Shown here: positions 49,421 to 59,320 of the stretch, one piece after another
Layout: every line of letters begins with the position of its first letter
Position numbering within the stretch: position 1 is the stretch's first letter
From: Chloroflexota bacterium
GTDB lineage: Bacteria; Chloroflexota; Anaerolineae; Anaerolineales; Villigracilaceae
Length of the DNA: 64,000 nucleotides
Assembly: GCA_019873655.1 (NCBI GenBank)
Contig: JAIOAU010000001.1
Span: 147,984-211,983 of the forward strand
Direction of reading: 5' to 3'
Notes under the pieces: model-generated
Told to the model about the DNA's origin: nothing
What the model saw: the letters and a program-made list of their open reading frames with translations, nothing else
Databases searched by the model: none
Position numbers and translations under genes: made by a program

Positions 49421-51574
49421 ATGACCGATTCGACTCCCACCCAACCTGCCGCCTTTCGAATTGCCTGGCTCGAGCGTCCTCTCTGGAAGCGCCTGACCCC
49501 CGCTGGCCTGTTCGTGCTGGCGATCATGCTGCTTTCGGCTTTCTTGCATTTCTACAACATCCGGGCGATTGGCGATTCGAACGCCTACTATACCGCGGCG
49601 GTCAAGTCCATGCTGCAATCCTGGCATAACTTTTTCTTCGTCGCCGCCGAACCGGGCGGCTCGGTGACGGTGGACAAGCCGCCGCTCGGCCTGTGGATCG
49701 AGGCCGCCTTTGCCGCCGTGCTGGGGGTGAGCGGATTTTCGGTCAGCCTGCCGAACATCCTGGCCGGCATCTTCAGCATTCCGCTTCTCTATCACCTGGT
49801 CAAAAAGCACCTCGGCGCGCTGGCCGGGTTGATCGCCGCCCTGGTCTTGGCCCTGACCCCGACCGTGATCGGCACCGACCGCAACAGCACCATGGACGGG
49901 ATGCTGGTCTTCTTCTTGCTGCTGGCGGCCTGGGCTTTCGTCAAAGCGACCGAATCGGGCAAGTTGGGCTGGCTTCTGACGGGCGCGTTCCTGCTTGGGC
50001 TGGGCTTCAACATTAAGATGCTCCAGGCTTTCCTGCCGCTGCCGGCTTTCTATGCCCTGTATTTCCTGGGGGCAAAGAAGAAATGGGGACAGAAAATCCT
50101 CCACCTGACCGCCGCGACCGTGCTGCTGCTGATCGTCTCGCTGGCCTGGGCGGTCGCCGTGGACCTGACGCCGCCCGAAGCGCGTCCCTACGTGGGCAGC
50201 AGCGAGAACAATTCGGTGGTGGAACTGGCCATCGGCTATAACGGCATGAACCGTCTCCTCGGCGGGATGCGCCGCGGCGGAGGAAACGCTCCGGCGATGA
50301 ACCCGCCCCAGGGTCCGCTCCCGCTCCGGCAGGCTCCCCAGGGCGGACTTCAGCCTCAGGGCGGACAGCCGCCGCGTCTGGCCGTCGAGGCCTGCCGCGG
50401 GCTGACGGCAGGAGCGTCCTGCACCATTCGGCTGCCTAACGGCGGGACGGACGCTGGCGTCTGCGCCGAGGTGCAGGGTGCGCTGACCTGCGTCACGGCG
50501 CGTGCGCCGCAGCCGGCAGGACAGCCCGCCGCCCAGGATGACCCGCGCGCCGCTCAGTTCAGCCCGAATGGCAGGACCCCGTTCTCCAACGAGGTCGGTA
50601 CGCCCTCGGCCATTCGTCTCTTCATCCCGCCGCTGGCGAAGGAGGTCAGTTGGCTGCTGCCCTTTGCGCTGATCAGCCTGGTTTTGCTGGCGCTGGGGGC
50701 CCGCCTGGAATGGCCGCTCGGCGCGGCGCATCAGGCGCTGGTCTTGTGGGGCGGGTGGCTGATGACCTGCGTGGTCTTCTTCAGCGTGGCCGAGTTCTTT
50801 CACGATTACTACATGATCATGCTCGCTGCGCCGCTGGCCGCGGCGGTGGGCGGCGGGGTTAGTCTCTTGTGGCAGAAGCGCGCCAGGGCCTGGAGCGGCT
50901 GGATTCTGGCGCTGGCGGCGATTGGAACGCTGGCTTTCGAATGGCGGCTGGCCGTCCAGTTTGGGCAGGATGCCTGGTGGCTGCGCCTGGCGGCGGTTCT
51001 GCTGGCGGCCGGACTGGCGGCTCTCCTTGCAGGACGGCGCGTTGTCTCGCGGCTCGTTCTGTCCCTGGCCTATGCCCTGATTCTCGCCGCCTTGCTGGTC
51101 ACGCCCCTGGCCTGGTCCGTGCTGACGGTGGCCGAGCAAAGCCCGGATGTCAACCTGCCCGGCGCTTACGGCGGACAACCCGTCGGCGCGCCCCGCGCCC
51201 TGGCCGGGAACCCGCCGCAGGCTGGCCGCCTCGACCCGACCCGCGCCGTCGCCGACGCCGCCCTGCTGGAGTACTTGCAGGTCAACACGCAGGGGATCGA
51301 ATACCTGGTCGCCGTGCCGAACGCGCAGAGCGGCGCGCCGCTCGTCCTGGCGACCGGGCGGCCGGTGCTCTACATGGGCGGCTTCAGCGGCAGCGACCCG
51401 GTGATCGACGCGGCCGGGCTGGAGGAGATGGTCGCCGCCGGGCGTCTGAGATACGTCCTTTTCGGCGAGCGCGATCCTCGTCCTGAGATTGCTCAGTGGG
51501 TGGAGGCGAATTGCGCCGCCGTGCCGCGTTTCAGCCAGGGCGAGCGGGTGTTGTACGATTGCGCGAGAAAGTGA
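49421..51574 (+). CDS. Glycosyltransferase family 39 membrane protein (ArnT/PMT-like)
   Basis: A 717-residue polytopic membrane protein. The N-terminal acidic loop SNAYYTAAVKSML and DKPPLGLWIEAAF (about 86-98) match GT39-type lipid-linked sugar transferases; multiple membrane helices follow. Between helices at about residues 283-390 lies a Pro/Gln-rich extracytoplasmic insert with four cysteines (ACRGLTAGASCTI, VCAEVQGALTCVT), and a soluble C-terminal domain ends the protein. It should transfer a sugar from a polyprenyl carrier to an extracytoplasmic acceptor. A terminator follows at 51606. Confidence 0.83.
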   Translation: MTDSTPTQPAAFRIAWLERPLWKRLTPAGLFVLAIMLLSAFLHFYNIRAIGDSNAYYTAAVKSMLQSWHNFFFVAAEPGGSVTVDKPPLGLWIEAAFAAVLGVSGFSVSLPNILAGIFSIPLLYHLVKKHLGALAGLIAALVLALTPTVIGTDRNSTMDGMLVFFLLLAAWAFVKATESGKLGWLLTGAFLLGLGFNIKMLQAFLPLPAFYALYFLGAKKKWGQKILHLTAATVLLLIVSLAWAVAVDLTPPEARPYVGSSENNSVVELAIGYNGMNRLLGGMRRGGGNAPAMNPPQGPLPLRQAPQGGLQPQGGQPPRLAVEACRGLTAGASCTIRLPNGGTDAGVCAEVQGALTCVTARAPQPAGQPAAQDDPRAAQFSPNGRTPFSNEVGTPSAIRLFIPPLAKEVSWLLPFALISLVLLALGARLEWPLGAAHQALVLWGGWLMTCVVFFSVAEFFHDYYMIMLAAPLAAAVGGGVSLLWQKRARAWSGWILALAAIGTLAFEWRLAVQFGQDAWWLRLAAVLLAAGLAALLAGRRVVSRLVLSLAYALILAALLVTPLAWSVLTVAEQSPDVNLPGAYGGQPVGAPRALAGNPPQAGRLDPTRAVADAALLEYLQVNTQGIEYLVAVPNAQSGAPLVLATGRPVLYMGGFSGSDPVIDAAGLEEMVAAGRLRYVLFGERDPRPEIAQWVEANCAAVPRFSQGERVLYDCARK

Positions 51575-51605
51575 GACTCAAAACCGAAGGGAAGCGGCTC
51601 CTGGC

Positions 51606-51650
51606 GGGAAGACCCTTTCCATTCCAATGGAGTGGGTCTTCCCCTTTTCT
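51606..51650 (+). terminator. Terminator after the GT39 gene
   Basis: GGGAAGACCC (51606-51615) pairs with GGGTCTTCCC (51634-51643), with a second inner stem CCATT/AATGG, followed by CTTTTCTGATTTTTG. Confidence 0.8.
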
Positions 51651-51683
51651 GATTTTTGTAACCCCCTTGCAGGTGATTTGACA

Positions 51684-51697
51684 TGTAACCGGTTTCA
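51684..51697 (+). promoter_or_regulatory. LacI-family-type operator of the cellobiose phosphorylase operon
   Basis: TGTAACCGGTTTCA differs by one base from the perfect palindrome at 27814. A TATAAT (51708-51713) lies 10 bases downstream, so the operator covers the -35 region and would block RNA polymerase. The TTGACA at 51678 is too far (24 bases) from this TATAAT to be its partner. Confidence 0.75.
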
Positions 51698-51781
51698 TAA
51701 AAAGTGCTATAATTGGGCTATCGGCCTTCTCCACAAGGTCGCGATTTCTCCCTTCCGCACGGCGGAGGCAGCGCAGGCATT

Positions 51782-54226
51782 ATGCAATTCGGTTACTTCG
51801 ACGACAACCGCCGGGAATATGTGATCACCCGGCCCGACACGCCCTTGCCCTGGATCAATTATCTGGGCTGCGAATCGTTTTTTGGGTTGATTTCCAACAC
51901 GGCAGGCGGGTATTCCTTTTATCGGGACGCCCGCCTGCGCCGTTTGACGCGCTATCGCTACAACAACGCGCCGCTCGATATGGGCGGACGTTATCTCTAC
52001 CTGCGCGATGAGGCCGATGGGTTCTTCTGGTCTCCAACCTGGATGCCCGTCCGCCGTCCCCTGGACGAATACACCTGCCGCCACGGTCAGGGCTACACCA
52101 TCATCGCTTCGGCGCTGCGCGGCATCGCCGCCGAGATTCGCTATTTTGTCCCTCCCGGCGAGACGTTGGAAATCTGGGAGTTGACCCTGACCAACCGGCG
52201 CGACGCCAAGGCCAACCTGTCGCTCTTTTCGGCGGTCGAGTTCTGCCTTTGGGATGCCTGGGACGACGCCACCAATTTCCAGCGCAATTTCAATACCGGC
52301 GAGGTCGAGATTGCCGAGGGGGTGATCTATCACAAGACCGAGTACCGCGAGCGGCGCGATCACTTCGCCTATTTTGCCTGCTCTGAGCCGATCGCCGGCT
52401 ACGACACCCAGCGCGAGGCCTTCCTGGGGCCTTACCGGGGCTGGGATTCGCCTCAGGCGGTGGAGGTCGGCCGGACGTCCGATTCGGTGGCGCACGGCTG
52501 GCAGCCGGTCGGCGTGCATCACGTCCGGCTTTCGCTGGCGGCCGGGGCGCAGAAGAAAATCGTCTTTCTGCTCGGTTACCACGAGAACCCGCGCGACCAG
52601 AAGTTCGACCCTCCCGGTTCGCAGACCATCAACAAGCGCACCGTCACGCCGGTCATTCACAAATATTTGCAGCCGGCCCAGGTAGAGACCGCTTTCCAGG
52701 CGCTGCGCCAGGTGTGGGATGACCTTCTGGGAGCGTTCCAGGTTCAGACGCCCGAGGTGCACGTCAACCGGATGGTCAACATCTGGAATGCCTATCAGTG
52801 CATGGTCACCTTCAACATATCGCGCTCGGCCTCGTACTTCGAGTCGGGCATCGGGCGCGGGATGGGGTTTCGCGACTCGGCTCAGGACTTGCTGGGGTTC
52901 GTCCACATGATTCCCGAGCGGGCGCGCGAGCGGCTGCTCGACCTGGCCGCCACGCAACTGCCCAGCGGCGGCGCGTTTCATCAGTATCAGCCGCTGACCA
53001 AACGCGGCAACGACGACATCGGCTCGGGCTTCAACGACGATCCGCTCTGGCTGGTGCTGGCCGCGGCGGCGTATCTCAAGGAGACCGGCGATTGGAGCAT
53101 CCTCGATGAGCAGGTGCCTTATGCCAATCAGGCTGGCACCGAGAGGCCGCTGGTCGAACACCTTCAGCGGGCGTTGCAATACACGCTCGAGCGGCTGGGT
53201 CCGCACGGTTTGCCGCTCATCGGCCGCGCCGACTGGAACGATTGCCTGAACTTGAATTGCTTTTCCGATACGCCCGGCCAGTCGTTCCAGACGACGACCA
53301 ACAAGGACGGCAAGGTGGCCGAAAGCGTCTTCATCGCCGGGTTGTTCGTCCTGGCGGCGAAGGAAATGGCCGAGATCGTCGAGCGGCTGGATTGGAAAAA
53401 AGAGGCGGGACGGTATCGCGAGGCTGCTCGTCAGATGAGCGAGGTGGTTTTGCTGCACGGCTGGGACGGCGAGTGGTTCCGGCGCGCCTACGACGACGCC
53501 GGCCGGCCGATTGGTTCGCAGCAGTGCGAGGAGGGCCAGATTTTCATCGAACCGCAGGGCATGTGTGTCCTGGCCGGGATTGGGGTGGAGAGCGGCGAGG
53601 CGCAGAAGGCGCTCGATTCGGTCGGCGACCGGCTGGCCACCGAGCACGGCATCCTGCTCTTGCAGCCGGCGTACAGCCGCTATTATCTGAACCTGGGCGA
53701 GATTTCCTCCTACCCCCCCGGCTACAAAGAAAACGCCAGCGTTTTCTGTCACACCAATCCCTGGATCATCCTGGCCGAGGCGCGGCTCGGGCGCGGCGAC
53801 CGGGCGCTCGATTACTACTTGCGCATCAATCCCTCGCGGCGCGAGGCCATCAGCGAAGTCCATCGCTGCGAACCTTACGTCTATGCTCAGATGATCGCCG
53901 GCCGCGACGCCGCCACGTACGGCGAGGCCAAGAATTCCTGGCTGACCGGCACGGCGGCCTGGAATTACGTCGCCGTCACCCAGGGCCTCTTGGGGATTCG
54001 CCCCTCTTACGATGGGTTGGAAATTCGACCCGCCCTGCCCTCCGCCTGGGAGGGATTCGAAGCCTGGCGCCTCTTCCGCGGCGTGCGCTATCACATTCGG
54101 GTCGAGCGGCGCGGACCCGGCAACGGCGTCCGGCTCGAGGTCGAGGGCCAACCCGTCGAGGGCTGCCTCGTCCCGCTCCCCCCGCCGGAGGTCCGCGAAG
54201 TTCACGTCAAAGCATTGGTTGGATAG
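51782..54226 (+). CDS. Cellobiose phosphorylase (GH94)
   Basis: An 814-residue cytoplasmic enzyme, the usual length for cellobiose phosphorylase. The start [21 protein letters not shown] and [27 protein letters not shown] are characteristic. The catalytic acid is Asp484 in [12 protein letters not shown], and [17 protein letters not shown] marks the (alpha/alpha)6 barrel. It cleaves cellobiose with phosphate to glucose 1-phosphate and glucose. First gene of a five-gene operon behind a LacI-type operator. Confidence 0.9.
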   Translation: MQFGYFDDNRREYVITRPDTPLPWINYLGCESFFGLISNTAGGYSFYRDARLRRLTRYRYNNAPLDMGGRYLYLRDEADGFFWSPTWMPVRRPLDEYTCRHGQGYTIIASALRGIAAEIRYFVPPGETLEIWELTLTNRRDAKANLSLFSAVEFCLWDAWDDATNFQRNFNTGEVEIAEGVIYHKTEYRERRDHFAYFACSEPIAGYDTQREAFLGPYRGWDSPQAVEVGRTSDSVAHGWQPVGVHHVRLSLAAGAQKKIVFLLGYHENPRDQKFDPPGSQTINKRTVTPVIHKYLQPAQVETAFQALRQVWDDLLGAFQVQTPEVHVNRMVNIWNAYQCMVTFNISRSASYFESGIGRGMGFRDSAQDLLGFVHMIPERARERLLDLAATQLPSGGAFHQYQPLTKRGNDDIGSGFNDDPLWLVLAAAAYLKETGDWSILDEQVPYANQAGTERPLVEHLQRALQYTLERLGPHGLPLIGRADWNDCLNLNCFSDTPGQSFQTTTNKDGKVAESVFIAGLFVLAAKEMAEIVERLDWKKEAGRYREAARQMSEVVLLHGWDGEWFRRAYDDAGRPIGSQQCEEGQIFIEPQGMCVLAGIGVESGEAQKALDSVGDRLATEHGILLLQPAYSRYYLNLGEISSYPPGYKENASVFCHTNPWIILAEARLGRGDRALDYYLRINPSRREAISEVHRCEPYVYAQMIAGRDAATYGEAKNSWLTGTAAWNYVAVTQGLLGIRPSYDGLEIRPALPSAWEGFEAWRLFRGVRYHIRVERRGPGNGVRLEVEGQPVEGCLVPLPPPEVREVHVKALVG

Positions 54227-54233
54227 CAGGTTT

Positions 54234-55271
54234 ATGGAAAAGACATCCCTTCGAGCCGGTGTCAACTTGGGCGGCTGGCTTTCCCAGTATCCCGCCTACG
54301 ATCATCAACATTTCAAGACGTTCATCACTGCGGCGGATATCCGCCGGATTGCCGACTGGGGGTTCGACCACGTCCGCCTGCCGGTGGATTATCCCGTCCT
54401 GGCCGATGAGGCGCGGCCGGGCATCTATCTCAGCAGCGGATTCGACTACCTCCTGCAGGCAGTCGAGTGGTGTCGGGAGGCCGGCCTGCGGGTCGTCCTG
54501 GACTTGCACCGGGCGCCCGGCTACCGCTTCGACGCGCTGCAGGAAAACACCCTCTTCAGCGACGAGGCGAAGCAGGAACAATTCGTTGCTTTGTGGGGGG
54601 TGCTGGCCGAACGGTTGGAGGAGGTCGGGACCGACTGGCTGGCCTTCGAACTGCTCAACGAGGTGGTCCTGCCCGAAAGCGAGCCGTGGAACCGGCTGGC
54701 CCAGGCTGCGCTGGCGCGCATCCGCCAGGTGGACCGCGGGCGGCTCATCGTCATCGGCGCAAACCGCTACGCCAGCCCCGACCAGTTGCAATACCTGGAC
54801 ATCTCGCCGGACCCGCATGTCTTGTACACCTTTCATTTCTACGAGCCGCTGGTGGTCACGCACCAGCGGGCGTATTGGGTGCCGTGGCTGCTGGAGTTCG
54901 ACCGGGCGGTCGAATACCCCGGCCGCGTTCCCGAACCGAAGCGTCTGTTGAGCCTGAAGCCGGAGATGCAGGCCTTTGTCGAGAAATACAGCCGTCAGCC
55001 GATGGACGGCGAACTCTTGCGTCAATACCTTCGGCCGGCGCTCGATTTCGTCCGCCGCAGCGGGCAGACGGTGTACTGCGGCGAGTACGGCGTCATCGAC
55101 CGCGCCTCGCCCGAGACGCGCGTCCGCTGGACGCGGGATTTCGTCGAGTTGCTGCGCGAATATAATATCGGCCGGGCGTGGTGGTCCTACAAGGCGATGG
55201 ATTTTGGCCTGGTGGACGGCGCCGGCAACATCGTCAACGAGGAACTCATTCGAATTACAAGTCAGCCTTGA
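54234..55271 (+). CDS. Cytoplasmic GH5-family glycoside hydrolase
   Basis: 345 residues with no signal peptide. A TIM barrel with GVNLGGWLSQY at the start, DHVRLPVDYP (45-54), the acid/base Glu143 in FELLNEVV and the nucleophile Glu284 in YCGEYG. Family 5 includes endoglucanases and exo-acting beta-glucosidases. Lack of a secretion signal and its place between two GH94 phosphorylases suggest it trims imported oligosaccharides inside the cell. It starts 7 bases after the cellobiose phosphorylase stop. Confidence 0.85.
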   Translation: MEKTSLRAGVNLGGWLSQYPAYDHQHFKTFITAADIRRIADWGFDHVRLPVDYPVLADEARPGIYLSSGFDYLLQAVEWCREAGLRVVLDLHRAPGYRFDALQENTLFSDEAKQEQFVALWGVLAERLEEVGTDWLAFELLNEVVLPESEPWNRLAQAALARIRQVDRGRLIVIGANRYASPDQLQYLDISPDPHVLYTFHFYEPLVVTHQRAYWVPWLLEFDRAVEYPGRVPEPKRLLSLKPEMQAFVEKYSRQPMDGELLRQYLRPALDFVRRSGQTVYCGEYGVIDRASPETRVRWTRDFVELLREYNIGRAWWSYKAMDFGLVDGAGNIVNEELIRITSQP

Positions 55272-55279
55272 GGTGAGTC

Positions 55280-57694
55280 ATGCAATACGGCCATTTCGAC
55301 CCCCAACATCGCGAGTACGTCATCACCGACCCGCACACGCCGGTCAAATGGATCAATTACATCGGCACGCTGAGTTTTGGCGGCTTTGTCGATCACACCG
55401 GCGGGGCGCTGATTTGCAAGAACGACCCCACTTACAACCGAATCACAAAATACATTCAGCAAATGCCCGCCTCGGACTTCAAGGGCGAGACGCTCTACCT
55501 GCGCATCAATCAGGGGCGCGACCGAATCGTCTTCTCGCCCTTCTATGTGCCGACCCTTGACTCGTTCGACCGCTACGAGTGCCACGTCGGCCTGGGCTAC
55601 ACCCGAATCATCTCCGAGTTCTACGGCCTGCGCACCGATGTGACCATCTTCGTGCCGATGGGCGAGAGCCGCGAGATTCGCGATATTCGCATCACCAACA
55701 TTTCCAACCGCGCCCAGGATGTGGATGCCATTCCGGTGGTCGAGTACACCCATCCCAACGCCCTGCAACAGTTCACCAACGCCGATTGGGTGCCGCAGAC
55801 GATGCAGAGCCGCGCTGTCTGCGAGCCGAGCGGGTTGAAGGTGCTCTTGCAGTATCCCTTCATGTTCCGCGATCTGAAGGTCAACTATTTCACTTCCAAC
55901 CGGCCGGCTTCCTCTTTCGAGACGGTGCGGGCGCGCTTTCTGGGCAATCACGAGTATGGCACGTGGGCCAATCCGCTCAGTTTGCGCCAGGCGGAACTGA
56001 GCAACTCGGAGGCCCTGCGCGGCGACAACATCGCTGCGCTGTTGCACCATTTGGGCAAAATCCGGCCGGGCGAGACGGTGCGGCTGATCACCCAACTCGG
56101 TCAGGAGGCGAACCTGGAGGCGGCCCGCCCGGGGATCGAAAAGTTCCGCCGCCCCGAATCGGTGGACGCCGCTCTGGCCGAACTCTCGGCCTTTTGGGAC
56201 GCCTATCTCGCAGCGCTGCAGGTCGAGACGCCCGATCCCCTCATGAACATCATGCTCAACGTCCACAACCCGCATCAGTGTTACATTACGAAGACCTGGT
56301 CGCGCTATCTTTCTTACTATCAATTGGGGCTGGGATCGCGCGGCATCGGCATCCGCGATAGTTCCCAGGACGTGATGGCTGTGCTGGCTTCTATCCCGGA
56401 GGAGGGGCGTTCGTTCATCCGTTTGCTGCTTTCGATGCAGCGCCGCGACGGCTCGGCCTATCACCAATTCAACCCGCTCACGCTCGAGGCCAGCGAGGGC
56501 GATTCGCTCGAGCGCGAAGACCGGCCGCATTACTACAGCGACGACCATCTCTGGCTGGTGCTGGCGACGACGGCGTATCTCAAAGAAACCGGCGACTTTG
56601 CCTTCTTAAAGGAAAAGGTTCCCTTCTACGATAAGGATAAGAAAGACAAGCCCCTGGAAAGCGCCCCTGTGATCGAGCATCTGGAGCGGGCGCTGGCCTT
56701 CACCCGCCGGGATGTTGGTCAGCACGGCCTGCCGTTGCTGGGCTTCGCCGACTGGAACGACACCGTCAATTTGCCGGCGGGGGCCGAGTCGCTGTTTACG
56801 GCCAACTTATATGGAAAAGCCTTGCTGGAGATGATCGCCTTGCTCCAACATCTGGGGGAAAGCCAGCAGATTGCCGAGTATCTGAATGCCTACAACGAAA
56901 TGCACACGCGGGTCGAGCAATTGGCCTGGGATGGGGAATGGTACATCCGGTATTTCGATCACAACGGCAAGCCGCTGGGATCGCGCCGCAACGCGCATGG
57001 TCAAATCTATGTCAATGGGCAATCGTGGCCGATCATTTCCGGCTTTGCCTCGCGCGCCCGGGGCGAGAAAGCGATGGATTCGGTCTATCGCCGCCTGAAT
57101 ACCCGCTTCGGCATCAAACTCAGCGCCCCGGGATATAATGGCTTCGACGGCAAAATCGGCGGCATCTCGACCTATCCGCCGGGGGCGAAGGAGAACGGCG
57201 GCATTTTCCTGCACGCCAATCCCTGGGCGATCATCGCCGAGACCATCCTGGGGCGCGGCGACCGCGCCTATCAGTATTACGCCCAAATCAACCCGGCGGC
57301 CAAAAACGACATGATAGAAGTGTACGAGTGCGAGCCGTATGTGTATCCGCAAAACATTCTGGGCGACGAACACCCTCAGTTCGGCCTGGCGCGCAATTCC
57401 TGGCTTTCGGGTACGGCTTCGTGGGCCTATCAGGCGGCCACGCAGTGGATTCTGGGCGTGCGGCCCGATTACGGCGGCCTGCGCATCGATCCTTGCATCC
57501 CGGCCGAGTGGGACGGCTTCAAGATGACGCGCCGTTTCCGCGGCCATGTGTATCGCATCGAGGTCCACAATCCCAAACACGTCTGCCAGGGGGTGGCGCA
57601 AATCATCGTGGACGGCAGCAAGATTCGGGGCGAGGTGGTGCCGGTCGAACTGCGCGGGTTCGAACACAAAGTGGAGGTCTGGTTGGGAAGGTAG
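55280..57694 (+). CDS. Second GH94 glycoside phosphorylase, specificity unknown
   Basis: 804 residues. It shares the GH94 plan (MQYGHFDPQHREYVITDPHTPVKWINYIG; GIGIRDSSQDVMAVL; catalytic Asp491 in GFADWNDTVNLP) but differs from the first copy at substrate-determining places: VDHTGGAL instead of [10 protein letters not shown] near residue 35, and TVNLPAGAESL after the catalytic motif. It therefore probably phosphorolyses a different beta-linked disaccharide. Known GH94 substrates include laminaribiose, cellobionate, chitobiose and cellodextrins; I cannot choose among them. It follows the GH5 gene by 8 bases. Confidence 0.85.
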   Translation: MQYGHFDPQHREYVITDPHTPVKWINYIGTLSFGGFVDHTGGALICKNDPTYNRITKYIQQMPASDFKGETLYLRINQGRDRIVFSPFYVPTLDSFDRYECHVGLGYTRIISEFYGLRTDVTIFVPMGESREIRDIRITNISNRAQDVDAIPVVEYTHPNALQQFTNADWVPQTMQSRAVCEPSGLKVLLQYPFMFRDLKVNYFTSNRPASSFETVRARFLGNHEYGTWANPLSLRQAELSNSEALRGDNIAALLHHLGKIRPGETVRLITQLGQEANLEAARPGIEKFRRPESVDAALAELSAFWDAYLAALQVETPDPLMNIMLNVHNPHQCYITKTWSRYLSYYQLGLGSRGIGIRDSSQDVMAVLASIPEEGRSFIRLLLSMQRRDGSAYHQFNPLTLEASEGDSLEREDRPHYYSDDHLWLVLATTAYLKETGDFAFLKEKVPFYDKDKKDKPLESAPVIEHLERALAFTRRDVGQHGLPLLGFADWNDTVNLPAGAESLFTANLYGKALLEMIALLQHLGESQQIAEYLNAYNEMHTRVEQLAWDGEWYIRYFDHNGKPLGSRRNAHGQIYVNGQSWPIISGFASRARGEKAMDSVYRRLNTRFGIKLSAPGYNGFDGKIGGISTYPPGAKENGGIFLHANPWAIIAETILGRGDRAYQYYAQINPAAKNDMIEVYECEPYVYPQNILGDEHPQFGLARNSWLSGTASWAYQAATQWILGVRPDYGGLRIDPCIPAEWDGFKMTRRFRGHVYRIEVHNPKHVCQGVAQIIVDGSKIRGEVVPVELRGFEHKVEVWLGR

Positions 57695-57702
57695 GAGATC
57701 GC

Positions 57703-58134
57703 ATGGACGAGAGACTGATTCAGGTGCGCGAGTACAACGGGGAAGGTTACCAGCCGTTGGTGGACTATGGCGCCTGGCGGGTAGCCGTTCTGAACTATCT
57801 GGAGGGCCTCCATCCGGAACGAATCGATTCGGTCGAACGTCACACGGCCACCGACGAGGTCTTTGTCTTGCTCAAAGGGCAGGGGGTGCTCTTTGCAGGG
57901 GAGGGCGATCCACAGGTCGAGACGTTAGAGCCGATTGTCATGCAGACGGGCAAGATTTACAACGTTCGCAAGAATATCTGGCATACCCTTGTGCTCAGCC
58001 GGGACGCCTCGGTGCTGATCGTCGAGAACTGCGATACCGGCCGGCACAACACAGAATTTTCTCCTTTGAAGGCAGCGCATCGGAGCCTGATTCTCGAAAC
58101 GGCCCGCCGCGAACAGCCGACGTGGTGGAAGTAA
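57703..58134 (+). CDS. Cupin-like protein
   Basis: 143 residues. The start is the ATG at 57703 with AGGAGATCG upstream. A central double-stranded beta-helix-like region contains ERHTATDEVFVLLKGQGVLF (about 46-65) and IYNVRKNIWHTLVLSRDASVLIVENCDTG (about 84-112), with His47, Glu52 and His94 as possible metal ligands. It looks like a sugar-binding or sugar-isomerising cupin and sits in the phosphorylase operon; no exact family was recognised. Confidence 0.65.
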   Translation: MDERLIQVREYNGEGYQPLVDYGAWRVAVLNYLEGLHPERIDSVERHTATDEVFVLLKGQGVLFAGEGDPQVETLEPIVMQTGKIYNVRKNIWHTLVLSRDASVLIVENCDTGRHNTEFSPLKAAHRSLILETARREQPTWWK

Positions 58135-58135
58135 T

Positions 58136-59320
58136 ATGCAAGAAATCACGTTTTCGGTTTTCAATCATGGACAAGCCGCCGTGGAAAACATGCGCGGGCT
58201 GCTCAAAGAGTTCGAACAGAAGGAGGGGATTCACGTCCGCCTGGAGATGATTCCCTGGGGGACGGCCTGGGCGCGGCTGGTGGAGATTGCCCTGTATCAC
58301 ACCGGCCCGGATGTTTCGCAGGTCGGCAGCACATGGGTGGGCGATTTGGTCCGGATGGGGGCGCTGCGCGCCTTTTCCGAGGCGGAAATCGAAAGCCTCA
58401 AGGGGCCGGCGGCGTTCTTCGACAGCGTCTGGGTGCGCGGCTTCTCGGATGAACTCGACCCGAATGCGTACTACTCGATTCCGTGGACGGGAGACGCCCG
58501 GGTGGTGTATTACCGCCGCGACTTGCTCTACCGGGCCGGCATCGACGAGCGCACTGCTTTTTCCAGCCCGGCGCAGTTCGAACGCACGGTCGCCCGTCTG
58601 CGCGAAAAGGGCGGCGTCATCCCGTTTGTGCTTCCGACCCGCCGTTCGCGCATGGCGGTTCACAATCTGGCTTCCTGGGTGTGGGGAGCGGGCGGCGATT
58701 TTCTCAGCCCGGATGGCAAGCAGGTGCTGTTCCATCAACCGCAGGCGCTGGAGGGATTCAAGGCCTATTTCCGCCTGGGGCGTTATCTTGACCAGGAGCA
58801 TCATTTCATCGAGGAAACCGACGCCGATCGCTTGTTCTCTGCCGGCCAGGCGGCCATTCTGATCAGCGGCAATTGGGTGCTCCATCTTCCCGACCAGACG
58901 ACCGAGGTGCGCAACAATCTGGCGACCGCGCCGGCGCCTGGCGTGCCGTTCGTCGGCGGGCATCACCTGGTCATCTGGCGGCATACCCGCAACGAGCAGG
59001 CCGCCCGCAAACTGGTCGCTTTCCTGCACAGCGAGCGCGCCAACCAGGTCTTGTATCCCCTCTATGGTCTGCCCATCAGCGAAAGCGGCTGGAAGCGTCC
59101 CCCGTTCGATCTGGAACAGTATCAGGCGTTCAAACAGGCCTTTATCCGCGGGCGCACGTTCCCGGGCCAGCATTTGTGGGGCCTGGTCGAGAAGCGCCTG
59201 GTCGACGTGCTGGCCCAGGCTTGGGAGGAAATGTTCTCCAGTCCCGAAACGCAGTGGGATTCGATCGTCGAGCGATATATCACCGCCCTCGGAGAACGCC
59301 TGCAACTTTCCCTCAAGTGA
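58136..59320 (+). CDS. Solute-binding-protein homologue without signal peptide
   Basis: 394 residues with the fold of ABC sugar-binding proteins (SBP family 1): ITFSVFNHGQAAVENMRGLLKEFEQKEGIHV at the start, GPDVSQVGSTWVGDLVRMGAL, YSIPWTGDARVVYYRRDLL, SAGQAAILISGNWVL and a HHLVIW segment. Unlike family members it begins directly at the first beta-strand: there is no signal peptide or lipobox, and no ABC permease genes follow. It starts one base after the cupin stop, so it is a genuine last gene of the operon. It may act as a cytoplasmic sugar sensor or chaperone. Confidence 0.78.
   Translation: MQEITFSVFNHGQAAVENMRGLLKEFEQKEGIHVRLEMIPWGTAWARLVEIALYHTGPDVSQVGSTWVGDLVRMGALRAFSEAEIESLKGPAAFFDSVWVRGFSDELDPNAYYSIPWTGDARVVYYRRDLLYRAGIDERTAFSSPAQFERTVARLREKGGVIPFVLPTRRSRMAVHNLASWVWGAGGDFLSPDGKQVLFHQPQALEGFKAYFRLGRYLDQEHHFIEETDADRLFSAGQAAILISGNWVLHLPDQTTEVRNNLATAPAPGVPFVGGHHLVIWRHTRNEQAARKLVAFLHSERANQVLYPLYGLPISESGWKRPPFDLEQYQAFKQAFIRGRTFPGQHLWGLVEKRLVDVLAQAWEEMFSSPETQWDSIVERYITALGERLQLSLK

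Noticed and set aside
51678-51713. TTGACA and TATAAT as a promoter pair
   Set aside because: The spacer is 24 bases, too long for a standard sigma-70 promoter; only the TATAAT together with the operator is kept.
51707-54265. An 852-codon minus-strand open frame opposite the cellobiose phosphorylase gene
   Set aside because: The plus strand encodes a full GH94 enzyme with catalytic motifs; the antisense frame shows none.
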